Part shown: in pieces, positions 43,851-54,808 of the stretch
Position numbering within the stretch: the first letter of the stretch is position 1
How the letters are laid out: the number at the start of each line of letters is the position of its first letter
NCBI GenBank assembly: GCA_047967505.1
Contig: CM106540.1
Strand: one strand, 5' to 3'
DNA: 64,000 bases
From: Dipteris shenzhenensis
Taxonomy: Eukaryota > Polypodiophyta > Polypodiopsida > Gleicheniales
Notes under the pieces: model-generated
The model's input: only the letters and a program-made list of their open reading frames with translations
Databases searched by the model: none
What the model was told of the DNA's origin: nothing
Position numbers and translations under genes: made by a program

Positions 43851-45802
43851 TGCCAGAATCACGTATTTAGAGCAAATGAGCCGATAAAATTTTGGCAGAA
43901 AATTTTGTAGGCATGTATATAGGCTTTTTCATTTTATAGAGGTCATACTGGACTTTGCATATTCAGCAAAGTTCAACATTTTTTCAATACCCATGCAATA
44001 AGAAAGCACCAGAGTATTATGTTTCCACACTCAGGGTATTTTGTTTCTCATGCTATGCATGATTTCTGCCATGAGTCATACTTTTAATAGAAGTCTTTTC
44101 ATTGAAAAAAAAAATGGAGTATTCCTTTTGTGATCCATTCAAGAAGTTTGTGTGTGTGTGAGGCCAACATAGGCTGGAGTTGATAATAACATCTCTAACA
44201 GGTGGCTTCTTGTTTCTTTTGCTTGTTCTCTCTTTCGTGTGGGGAATGGTTCTGGTTATTTGTCTCATCAATAGATAGCATTGATGTCTAAATCTATTCC
44301 TTTAAAAGTCAAAAGGGTCATGGATACTTGTACGATGCCTTGGTTCATCTCCAGCTGGGCACACCATAAACTTAATAATATACCAGCATGATGGTTTTTG
44401 TGCCATATACCAAAATAGGAATAAGTGGTCACTAGTCATCACGTCCCAACTAGCAACCATCGCTAAGTTTGGGTTCATGTTGCTGTCTTTCTCACGATAT
44501 CAAAAAAATGTGATCAATAAGTCCCATTGGCTTCAGGGTAACAGAGACCACTTTATCGATGGTTCATCGACAGCCTCTTTAGCAACTCGTGTACCACATT
44601 ATTCACAATCGATCTATGATGATCTCTAAGGGATACCCAAATCAAGCATAGATGTAGTGAATGATGGGGTTTGTTATAGGACCTCATCATTTGTTACTAT
44701 GGCATTTCCTATGCACTTGGTGAAGTGTATTTAAGAAGACTTGAAGTTTGCAAGGTCGTGTGATGGACAAGGGGTGCTTTAATTTTGAGAGAAAAGATGG
44801 GGTGGAATTGATTTGGTTAGAGCTTTTCTCATCCAAGTATGTGCATACATTGTAGGTGTGGCAATAGGTGGTTGTGTTTTTCTACTAAGTATGCCAATAG
44901 TAATCAATGTCCATGATTTTCTTCAAGATGTAGATTCTAAGAAATGTATTTCATGAACTGCATCGTGACATTGAGTTAGGACTTTCATTCCTTCTATGGA
45001 GTGATGGCCCTTCAAAGTACATATACACCGTCCCCAATTAAGGTTTTATTATGTGAAAACTAGTATAATAACAAAAACTTGACTCACAATGATTTCATTG
45101 CCTTGCAAATATGTTGTTAAACCTATGCTTGGAATTTCGTTTAGACCTAAGAAAAAACCTTACCATGTAGAAGATAGGATAGCCTTATGTTGTTACCATA
45201 AGAAATAAGGGGTTTTTAGTCCCAAGCCTATGATATTATCAAAGAATACGACTCAATATCTTGAAAACCTTGTTACAAAGCTGCTCATACAAATCATTGT
45301 CCCTAGGTTCTACAAAACTTTAATCATGATATCTTGTCAATAACATCATCATTTGAGCATGCTCCACTCGCTAGGTTTCACAAGCATTCTTCGGAACCTT
45401 AGTATGAACATTATACATGCATGTAGTTGATTCATCAAGGTTGCAAATTTTTAAAAATTGTAATTTTCTTATTTTAGCATGTTATTGATGTAGTGTAAAA
45501 ATTAACACAAAAGATGGAGATGTATGTGCATTGTGTGTAATCTAGTCCTACAACAAGGATTGGAAGATCTTGCAAAAGAAAGTACTTTTGTGAGAAAATG
45601 TGACATCACCTACAAGTGTGATTAATAAGCTCATTGACTTTAGATATCAATAAACTTATTAAATATATGACATTAAAAAAAAGAATGATTGTTACCATGC
45701 ATAGATTTATATCTTTTTCAAAAGGAAAATTTGCACTTTAAAGTGTACTCATTATTCAAGGTTTAATGCACTTGCCACTCTATCCTAGATGCTTCTTTTA
45801 TA
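43851..45802 (+). other. RNL 3' UTR and downstream spacer
   Basis: An A run of ten at 44105-44114, preceded by AATAGAAGTC, may be a LINE tail or genomic A stretch about 250 bp after the stop. From 44280 to 45780 there is AT-rich sequence without a recognisable ORF or repeat. Confidence 0.5.
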
Positions 45803-45824
45803 TGTGTGTGTGTGTGTGTGTGTG
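45803..45824. repeat. (TG)n microsatellite at the 5' edge of LINE-A copy 4
   Basis: Eleven TG units directly before the LINE 5' untranslated region. Confidence 0.95.
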
Positions 45825-45839
45825 ATCTCTGTTTTCAGC

Positions 45840-45993
45840 CGTACAAATTTTGTACATTTGTTCGATCATCGTACAGATTCCGTACGTTTGATCCCGTTTG
45901 CTTTTCGTACAGCCCTGTAGGCTTTTGTCGTACAATTTTCTTTTCTCTTGTCCTTTTTTATCGTCTGTCGTACAATTTTCGTACAACTGTACG
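45840..45993. promoter_or_regulatory. Cluster of CGTAC cores in the LINE-A 5' UTR
   Basis: CGTAC/GTACG cores start at 45840, 45870, 45881 (palindromic CGTACG), 45906, 45929, 45969, 45980 and 45989: eight sites in 154 bp. TTCGTACAA at 45978-45986 fits the SBP-box consensus TNCGTACAA. L1-type elements keep their promoter in the 5' UTR, so these may be promoter elements. Regulation by SBP-box proteins is an inference. Confidence 0.5.
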
Positions 45994-46109
45994 GTCGCAG
46001 TCCAGTTTCTCCATACAGTCCCTTCTCTGGGTTACCATACAGCCTGTCAATCCTTCCCGTGCCCCGTCTGCTTCTCTCCATTTTGTACCTGCTGAATTTC
46101 TTAGCCTCA

Positions 46110-47302
46110 ATGGCAGAAACAAGCAAGTATTATGTCAAGAGAGCACTCTCTCCTGAACCTAAAAGACAATCAAGGGAAACTTCGCCCCCCATAGCTTGTT
46201 CATCTGAAGATGCTTCCTATGTGTTTGATATGTTGAATGAGGATTTTCAACAAAGTAGAAGAGAATGGATTCTACCTGCTCCGGAACTCACTTATAAGAT
46301 GAAGTTACCTTCTATGGTGCATCCTTTGAAGAAGCTCTCTCAAACTACAGTTATCATCTTTTTCCCAGGCAAAATACCCTCGGCTAATGATGTGGGACAA
46401 TGGGTGAATTCTCTCCTAGGTGGATGCTATGTAGGAGTCTATTTTGCCTCCTGAGGATTTTATGAAGTTCATCTTTTGGATGCCTTGACAAAACAAAAGA
46501 TGCTCGAAATGTCCCCTTTATTTTTTGGTCGTCAAATGGTGCACATCATGCCCTGGTCCCCTAATAAGGACTATCAGAATCTCATCAAGCATCATTGCCC
46601 TGTATGGGTTGAAGTGGTTGATTTTCCAGATTACATGAGAACAGAGCTTCCAAGCTTAGCCATGACATTGGGACAAGTGATCTGTCCCCCTCGTCCCACA
46701 GGTAATAAAAATCGTTTTTGCATCTTATGGGATACTGATAGACCAACCCCCTCTGCTATTGTAGTTGAGATTGAGGGTGTTAATTTGGAAAAGAAATATT
46801 TCACTTTAAAATGGGGCTTTTTGTTGGAGCTTGTTTCTCTTGTTACAAGTTTGGGCACCTAGCTTCTAAGTGTCCCTATATCCTTCATCCACCTCCTCTA
46901 GCAGCTATTCCTCTGCCATCTAATAAAGGCGGTCAGAAGACATATGTGGAAAAGACTAAAGCGAAAGGAGTAAAGCTTTCAGTTCATACAAGGAGCCAGG
47001 CCAATTCAGCTCAAAATAAGGATAAAGGAAAAAGCAAGTTAGTGGAAATTAATTCTTCTTCTCACGAGGGATGGCAGACTGCAAAGAAGACGGTGCCTCT
47101 CAAATAAAGACCTCTCCAATCTCGTAATTGGGATGCTTCTGCTCCTTCTCCGGGTTAACCTTCTACCTCTTCGAGCAACCCCATTTCAAAGGCATGGGTT
47201 AATGCAGTCAAGAAGGGCCTTCCACTTTGTGAAGAAGATGATCTAGTCCGGGAATTGGATTCTGAGGGTCAGCAAGACCTTGTGGCAATGGCAGAGGCTT
47301 GA
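46110..47302 (+). pseudogene. LINE-A ORF1 (copy 4)
   Basis: Starts ATG 46110 (MAETSKYYVKR). A DUF4283-type domain follows (TTVIIFFPGKIPSAN, MVHIMPWSPNKD, VWVEVVDFP, NRFCILWDTDRPTP), then CFSCYKFGHLASKC, a CCHC zinc knuckle, a Lys/Ser-rich stretch, and SKAWVNAVKKG ... QDLVAMAEA with stop TGA 47300-47302. It is damaged by TGA 46452-46454, a one-base loss in a G run near 46815, and TAA codons near 47105 and 47157. The product would bind the element RNA. Confidence 0.88.
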
Positions 47303-49823
47303 TGCCTCCCTTTCTTTTTGAGGACTGTTCATCTCTCATACATATTTTCATGCGTGCTTCTCTTAAATGTATTTCTTATAATATACAGGGCCTCTGCAAC
47401 TAGAATAAATGGAGGCTCCTATGGCATTATATAAATAAAACTCATCCAGATGTTGTGTGTCTACAAGAGCATAATCAGCATTCTTTTGCTGGCCAGCATG
47501 GGTTCTTTTCAGGATATGATATATTTTATGCAGAATCTGAACAATTCTCTGGGCTGTGCATTTTAGGCAGACATGATCTGTAGCCCTTGATAGCGTATAA
47601 TGATCTTGGTGGCCGATGGATGATTATCCAATGTATAATCAATGGAGAGATTTTTGAAATAGGCTCCTTGTATGCCTCTCAAAATTCAGCTTCTAGAGAT
47701 GTGGGACTCCATAAAGCAATATCCTTGGTCTTCAAATACTCTACTTTGTGGTGACTTTAATAATTCTCCTAACTGGAAGGACAATACCACGCATAAATCC
47801 CATATGTTGCCCTCTGAAATCAAGCAATGGGAACATATGACTTCATCACTTCAATTTGCAGATTTATGGACAGCAACTCACCCTTCAATTATGGGATTTA
47901 CATATCATCATAATGCTTTTACAGAATATTGGGCCAAGCTTGATAGATGTTATCTTATTCATGCTCAGCAATATGATGAATATACATGTCAAATGTGGAC
48001 TGATTATTCTCAACAACTATCTGATCACACTCCACTTTAGCTCTCCCTTTCATTTGGAATGCTTCTGGATGACATGCAGCTCTCTTCAGTCAGACATTTA
48101 CAGGTCAATCAATTATATCTTTCTCATGAAAAATTCCAGCAAATGATCAGACTGGCTTGCAAGCCATTCTTATCCCATGCTCAGGAGGATCTGGACTTTG
48201 CTTGGAACTCTTTTGTACATCGTATTCAAAATGTCATCAAGGAATATGGAAGATGGTACATGGTAGAAACCAGACAGCTTATCTAGTGGGCAAAATCATA
48301 CAAGCAGTATTTGGTACAGATTAGCCATCAAAGGTCTTTATCTGCTTCTGAGCAGCATTTATTGTCTTGTGCTTCCTCCATAATTGATGCCAATGATAAA
48401 CGCAAGCTTTCCAAATGAGGCAGACCAGGGCTAGAGTTAAACCTATGCTAGATAAGGGTTGTTCCTCGAAATCTTTCTTTCGGAATTTACATGCACATAG
48501 ACAAAGTCAATCTATCATGAGGGTCAGGAAACCTGATGGTCTTTGGACCTAGACTTTATCTCAACTAGAAAAACAATGTCTGGATCATTTTCAGCTTCTT
48601 TTTTCTCAGCCATCTTCTTCTACACCTCAGATTGCATTGGCTCGGACCAAATTTATTGAGCTTGTTTCTCCTATTGTTTCTTTGCAAAAAGCTTCAATGC
48701 TGGAAATGTCGTTTCCAGATATTGAATTGGATGAAGCCCTCAAGCATTTAGGTAAACATAAATCCCCTAGCTGGGATGGTTTGACGGTTGAATTTTTTGT
48801 AGCCTTCTGGGCTGAATTAAAGGGTCCAATTTTGAAGTTCATTAATGTAGCCTGGCAGCATCAACATCTTCCCTCAGCTTGGAAGCATGGTCTCTTAAGC
48901 TTGTGCCCAAAAAACCTCTATGTGAGACAATGGATGATTGGAGGGCCATCACTTTGATGCCAGCTATATATAAACTTATTGCTAAAATGTTGGTACATTG
49001 GATAAAGGATATCCTTCATGATGGACTTCATCCCAAGAAATATGGTTTTGTTCCAAGCAGGCATATACATGACAATATCTCTAATACTCTCATCGCAATG
49101 GAATATGCAAAATATACAGCTCAAGATATTTTGGTCATGCAGGTGGATGTGGCAAAGGCTTTTGATATGGTACAGTGGGATTATGTCTCTCAAATCATGT
49201 TTAAACTTGGTTTTGGGCCAAAGCTAGTTAATGTCATATACTGGCTTTACTCAGATTCCACTACTCAATGCTTTATAGGGAATCATTTGTCTGGGTCTTG
49301 GACTCTGGAACGATCAGTTCGACAGGGATGCCCTCTCAGTGCTTTGCTCTATGCCATTGCTTCACATCCTTTGCTTCTTTATATGGATCATCTGGTTGAT
49401 ACTGGACAGTTAGTGGGGCTTCAGATTTCTGGTTCACGGCCTTTCATTGCACAGGCTTATGCAGATGATTCATTCTTCATGCCAAAGAACAATCCTTTGG
49501 AGCTTCGCCTATTGATGGATACCCTTTCAGATTTTGGGTTGGCAGCTGGTTTTAAATTAATTTTCAGAAATCAAAACTCTTGCCTCTCAAGCATTGTGAT
49601 TGGCATGCTATCCTGTGGCCCGGCCAGATTATTTATCCGAAAAACATAGTAAGACATTTGGGCTATCCCATTGGCTGGAAAATCAGAAATAAGCAACAAA
49701 TATCTTGGGTGTTAAACAAAATTCAGGATGAATTAGAATATTGGAAGATCTCCACTTGGCCCCTGCATGTACGGCTTCGAATTGTCCAGTCCATTGTTCT
49801 AGCTTATGTCCGGTAGAAAGATC

Positions 49824-50111
49824 TGTTGGTAAGCTAAAAGGAAAGCAAAGAGTGGACACAAACTCAGAATACTTGCATTATGGAATGAAGCAGAGTGAGG
49901 TCCTTAAGTAGGCACCTCATACATGCTCACTGACATCACTGATGACTTCAGAGCTCCACAATCATCTCCTCAATCTACTCCTAGATTCTCTCAATCATCC
50001 TATGTGGCTTTCCACCACCTAACTGTGCTTGTGGGCACCTAACTGTGCCTCTAGCACTCACACATAGAAACCAAGGTGTGCCTGAGGCATACACCTTGAG
50101 ATATCCCATCA
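49824..50111 (-). repeat. 3' LTR of TR-GAG copy 2
   Basis: Same 288-bp unit as in copy 1, in reverse. The first bases read TGTTGGTAAGCTAAAAGG, slightly altered from copy 1. Confidence 0.93.
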
Positions 50112-50484
50112 AACCCCCCCTCAAGGGAATGCCTCAGGCTATGTCAAGGATACATCTAGTCTCATAGTTTCTCCTGCCATCTCATGGTGGTCAAGGATAA
50201 ATCTATGGCTAGGTTCTCATGCTAGCAAGGGTTCCCATGGGTGTAAGGTAAACAAAAGGGATACAAAAAGACCTTCCAATGGTTATCTCCCCTGCATGTA
50301 CATGCACACAATGTCTGCAGGAGGTACCATGGAGCAAAACATACACATGGCCTACATTATAAGGTGACCAGAGGTGTTTACAAAACACACAAAACACAAT
50401 AGTTTATTTCATTCATTTTGGAGAACTATCCAGGCTGAGTACCTTGACATAAAAAGAGAGATCTGGAGCACACATAGAGATGAT

Positions 50485-50892
50485 TTAAAATGCATAATCT
50501 TCATGGGATGCCTCATCTTGTGGAGGCAAAATATCCATGTCAAGGCAAGGTCTTACCACATGGGCAATGTCTAGTGCCTTATAAGATGGTACTATGATAG
50601 AACAAGTGGATCTGAAAATCATATCCTTCAAGAGAACAATTATCTTGTCATCTCCATAGTTGTGTAGAGAAGCATATCTTAGGTATCTGACCTTCATCTT
50701 TTTCTTGTACTTGGAGTCAAATGAAGGTGCCATGAGAGGGTAGATCTCTGGCTTTGTAGTTGCTTCCTTTTTGGCAACCATTGTTTTGGCAATCTTCAAC
50801 AAGGAAGTCAGGTTGGCATTTTCATCCTTTGTAGCATAACAAGACATTGCTTTATGTTTAGGCTTTTCACATATTTTGCATAAGCAAGCCAT
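50485..50892 (-). CDS. Small ORF of TR-GAG copy 2: zinc knuckle plus novel segment
   Basis: An intact 135-residue frame from the same ATG position as gag in copy 1. The order is MA, then CKICEKPKHKAMSC (CX2CX4HX4C knuckle, aligned with the second knuckle of copy 1), ATKDENANL, about 90 residues without any match in copy 1 (KPEIYPLMAPSFDSKYKKK, VRYLRYASLHNYGDD, and so on), then PPQDEASHEDYAF, which aligns with the copy 1 C-terminus. The capsid-like domain is gone. The middle may be captured host or foreign sequence. It could bind nucleic acid through the knuckle. No function can be assigned. Confidence 0.65.
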   Translation of the reverse strand: MACLCKICEKPKHKAMSCYATKDENANLTSLLKIAKTMVAKKEATTKPEIYPLMAPSFDSKYKKKMKVRYLRYASLHNYGDDKIIVLLKDMIFRSTCSIIVPSYKALDIAHVVRPCLDMDILPPQDEASHEDYAF

Positions 50893-51751
50893 GAGAGGGT
50901 CTAACCCAAGTATTGGGCAGTGTCTTCTCTCTTACAGGGCTTAGAATAACAACTGAAATGCTTCAAAATATAAGCATTTAATGTAGCAAAGTCTTGTGAC
51001 CAAATTTCAAACAATGATGCTTTCACTTATATGCTTCACAGAGGTGGCTAAAATGAATACTTTCCAATCAAAACCAGGTCTAGCAATTCAAAGAAAAACT
51101 AAAGCCACACTTGTACTGATGTTATTGAAAGTTTCAAAAAACCAGAAATGCTAGAATAGCATCTTATGTAGCATCATCTTCAAAAAGCTTGTCAAAACTG
51201 TCAAAACCAAAAGGCTGAACTTGGAGGGCTTGTAGCTTACTCTTCAGAGCAAAGGAAAAGGGGGTTTTTAAGGAAAAAGAGAGCTGTTATACCACAAAAG
51301 ATCCTCTGGGAAGAAGAGGCGCAAAAACGCGTCAGGTCGCCATAACTTGCCCCTTCAAAGTCGACTGGTTTTTCACGGATTTCTCCTTGAATATGTAGCC
51401 ATTACTGCTCAGATTTCAGCACAAGATAGCCCAAGGCATGGAGAATCTACCCCTTAAAGGAATTAGAGGAAGATGAAGTGTGCTGAGAGAAAATGTAGAA
51501 GAAAAAGTCGACGGAATTCGTGTAATGGCGACAAAACGAGCACGGTTTTCTACAATTCCTCTCAGCCAAGTGTTCGCGCCTTTGAGGTGGATCTCCAGCA
51601 GGAAGGGCATGAGAAATGGTTGAGAACCAGAGGAGAACATGCTTAAGCAAACTTTGGGGAGAAGAGGAAGAGATGGTGAAGAAGAAGATGAAGAAGATGA
51701 TGATGATGTGGCAGAAATGGGCTCAAGGGGGATCAAAGGGCTCTGATACCA

Positions 51752-52039
51752 CGTTGGTAAGTTGAAAGGAAAGCAAAGAGTGGACACAAACTCAGAATAC
51801 TTGCATTATGGAATGAAGAAGAGTCAGGTCCTTAAGTAGGCGCCTCATACATGCTCACTGACATCACTGATGACTTCAGAGCTCCACAATCATCTCCTCA
51901 ATCTACTCCTAGATTCTCTCAATCATCCTATGTGGCTCTCCACCACCTAACTATGCTTGTGGGCACCTAACTGTGCCTCTAGCACTCACACATAGAAACC
52001 AAGGTGTGCCTGAGGCATACACCTTGAGATATCCCATCA
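51752..52039 (-). repeat. 5' LTR of TR-GAG copy 2
   Basis: Reverse of the 288-bp unit. The terminal base next to the primer site is changed (CCAACG instead of CCAACA). Confidence 0.93.
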
Positions 52040-53291
52040 AGATCACTATGCTCAAGACATTTTTTCAACAAGAGCAGCCTTGGTCTATCATGTTGGCAAT
52101 TTTATGTGGTCAGATGTGCAAAAATGCTTATGGACATTGGCTAGTTGATCCATCGGAAGTAGTACTTGGCAATTTTCAAGGTAAAACCCCTGGTTGTCCA
52201 TTTTCTACTTCCTTGATTCACGATTGGAAGCAAGTTCTCTCTCACGTCAAATGGTCTCCCCATCCTATTTCTATAGCTTCCTCACTCAAAATGGAAAGCA
52301 TTCATTGGAGTGCTGTGTTTTCCTCTCCCCTTGCTGTACAACAACCAATCAGAGCTTACAATCTTATGAAGTTGGGCATCCGGTTCATTGATGACGTAGT
52401 AGATATGCAAGGACATATTCTCTCTTTTCCGGTAGCATGCCGACAATACAATCTTGGGATGCATCACAGACCTATTTGGAAAGCTATTGCTGATCTCTTA
52501 CTCCCTTTGGTTCCGATTCCAACATTGAATGTAAGAGACAGGCTTCAAGATTGGCACCTTCAGTCTTCAAGTCCAAGATTAACCTCTCGACCTTTGCATT
52601 TATTGACTTCTATATAGGCTTATCGATTGATATTACCTCCTCCTTGGATTGCTCATCATGCTAATTCTCTATGGCATCTGAATAAGTCATTAGCATGGTG
52701 GAAAGGAAAATTGCAATTGATATGGAAGTTGAAAATGCCATTGAAGTAGAGACTCTTTCTATGGAGATGCATTGTTGATATTCTTCCAGTGGGAGTGAAA
52801 TCGGCTCAAAGAAGGATTGCCTCACCTCTTTGTCCAAGATGTCATCATACTCCTAAGAGTATTCTGCATTTATTGTGGTTTTGTTCATATACAAGAGACC
52901 TTCTAGACAAGATCTCCTATTTCTTATCTCTCAAATTTCTTGCACACAGGTTCCATAGGTTTTTCTGGATGTATGGCAAACTATCAGCTTCTTTGCCATA
53001 GTATTCTCTTTTCTTCCAATGGATCAGATACTGGGCCTTATGGACCCTCTGGCTGCAGCAAAATCATGCATATCTGAATTCTCCCCTTCAGCACCCTTAT
53101 GAGTTCTTCCGAGCCTCATTGTAGCAGTCTTTATATGATGCCTTACATGAGGATGATTTAGATGTTTCTTGTATTCAGCTTTTCTTTTACTGCTTCTGAT
53201 GGATAGGGCATTGGCTCTTTTCTTGAGCACTGTCCTGATGTAAATGAATGTATTATAATATAATTTTCTTGGTTTCACCAAAAAAAAAGAA

Positions 53292-53294
<3 letters not shown>

Positions 53295-53369
<75 letters not shown>
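53295..53369. repeat. (GT)n microsatellite, about 37 units, at the 3' edge of LINE-A copy 4
   Basis: An uninterrupted GT run directly after the A-rich LINE tail. The minus-strand THTHTH frame across it is an artefact. Confidence 0.97.
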
Positions 53370-53371
<2 letters not shown>

Positions 53372-53439
53372 ACTTGATTCTATTTGCACTTTTTTGGCAG
53401 TTGGTAATGGAGATAGAATGTGCTAGAGCCTAAACCCAA

Positions 53440-54808
53440 ATTCACTTGTTGACTAATTCATCCACCAGATGGAGTGAAGCATGCCTTTCTCAATGATATT
53501 TTGGATGACGAGATCTACATGGCACAACCTCTAGGGTATGTTATGAATGAATGGAACACAAAGTCTTCAAGTTGAAGAAGTCACTTTATGATTTGAAATA
53601 GGCATCATGCATGTAATCCGAGGATACATCATCATTCCCTAGTGGTGGCTTTTTAGCCATTCGATTCAAATCCATCTCTTGACATCAAGAGCAATACATA
53701 AGAAATGCTTCTTGTAGTAACTTTATGTTGATGACTTGATCATCACTGGCTCCAATGGAAGCTAATAGTAACTCACCTTAGAGTTTGACATGAAAGATAT
53801 GGGAGGTCCATGATTCTCTTGGGATATAAATATGGAGAGATGACACAAGGATCATGCTCTCTCAAGGCAAGTAGACTTAGAGGATACTCAAGCAATTTCA
53901 TCCACATGTCTGCAAGCCTCTCCCTACTCATATGGAATGCAATGTCAATTTTCAACACTTAACAATTCTCTAGCTTTGGATCCTCTTCACTAAACATAGC
54001 TCATTAGTTGCTTGATCTACTTGACTATAGCCATGCCTAATATCTCTTATTTAATTGATGTGCTTAATTAGTTCATGCAAAATCCCAAGAAGACTTGCCT
54101 TAATGTTGCAAAGAGAGTACTTAAATACCTCCATGTTACATGGGATTATTGACTACATTATGCTAAGTCATCCTACTTATAATTCCATGGATACACCAAT
54201 GTCAATTGGGTAAGAAATGTAAATAATAGAAAATCCACCAGCATATATAGCTTTAGTCTTGGCTCCATATCTTTGACATGGCAAAGTAAGAACCAACCAC
54301 CAATAGTGTCCTTGTTTTTCACTAACATGACTATAGGGGATCCATTAATGTTGCTTGTGAAGTAATTTGGTTTAAACAGATTCTTTAAAAGATTGAGACA
54401 TGTTTTGAAGATCCTACAATGCTCTATTATGATAACGTGAGTAGCATCCAATTGGAAAGAGCCCTGTGTTTCATGCTAGAATAAAACACATGCATTATCA
54501 CTTCATTCTTGAGAAAGTCCCTAGTGAAGAGATAGCCTTGGTTCACTATTCAATACAAGAATAGGTTGTATATATCTTCACAAAGCCAATTTCCATCGAC
54601 AATTTTGCACACTTTTAGCACTATCTTGGTCTTTTCCAATTGCAACTTATGCGAGGGAGGTGAAGGTTACATTGTACAACTTTGTACATAGTTTTTCATT
54701 GCACTCTTGTGCATCTTTATTTTTGTTGCCATCATGCAAATGTTCAAATAATCTACACACAAAAATTGTAAAGAAGCCTTGACTTATCTAATGCAATTAA
54801 AGAGGGGG
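53440..54808 (+). pseudogene. Ty1/copia RT-RNase H fragment with purine tract
   Basis: HAFLNDILDDEIYMAQPLGY (RT motif A region) near 53470-53540, LYVDDLIITGS (catalytic YVDD) near 53720-53750, then RNase H pieces (GYTNVNWV, WQSKNQPP) and FAHF..YLGL.QLQL near 54610-54650. A purine tract AATTAAAGAGGGGG (54795-54808) is followed by TGTTGACAATGG, a probable 3' LTR start at 54809. Many frameshifts. It is the same family as the scrap at 23.4 kb. Confidence 0.75.

Larger units (their letters stand above)
49824..52039 (-). mobile_element. TR-GAG copy 2: LTR element with exchanged ORF
   Basis: 288-bp LTRs at 49824-50111 and 51752-52039, target duplication AGATC (49819-49823, 52040-52044), primer site complement GGGCTCTGATACCA (51738-51751) and purine tract complement near 50112-50125. 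The leader (859 bp) and 3' region (373 bp) are collinear with copy 1, but the ORF is 408 nt instead of 831 and its middle is unrelated. It lies in LINE-A copy 4 ORF2. It has no pol genes. Confidence 0.94.
47350..53199 (+). pseudogene. LINE-A ORF2 (copy 4), endonuclease and reverse transcriptase
   Basis: ATG 47350, then ISYNIQGLC and VCLQEHNQHS, CGDFNNSPNW and LSDHTPL: an APE-type endonuclease (to about 48040). The RT at 48637-49660 has KSPSWDGLTVEFF, DVAKAFDMVQWD, SVRQGCPLSALLY and AQAYADDSFF. The C-terminal region is split by TR-GAG copy 2, and about 75 residues present in copy 2 (AYIQFYLPL onward) are missing at the junction. It resumes at 52045 and ends LFFYCF at 53199. Stops and frameshifts occur at about 47400, 47660, 48040, 48290, 48900, 49600 and 52740. 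Confidence 0.88.
45825..53294 (+). mobile_element. LINE-A copy 4: full length, interrupted by TR-GAG copy 2
   Basis: Includes a 285-bp 5' untranslated region, ORF1 (46110-47302), ORF2 (47350-53199), a 3' untranslated region and an A-rich tail (53279-53294). It is bounded by (TG)n on the left and (GT)37 on the right. It is more diverged from copies 1-3 than they are from each other, so it is a separate subfamily. Stops, frameshifts, an internal deletion near 49816 and the nested LTR element (49824-52039) make it inactive. Confidence 0.93.

Noticed and set aside
44105-44114. A run of ten after the RNL stop, possible poly-A site
   Set aside because: Genomic A runs do not mark cleavage sites; it may be a LINE tail, but no LINE homology precedes it.
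53024-53389. ORF with a long THTHTH stretch on the minus strand
   Set aside because: It is the translation of the (GT)37 microsatellite and LINE 3' end; no protein is expected.
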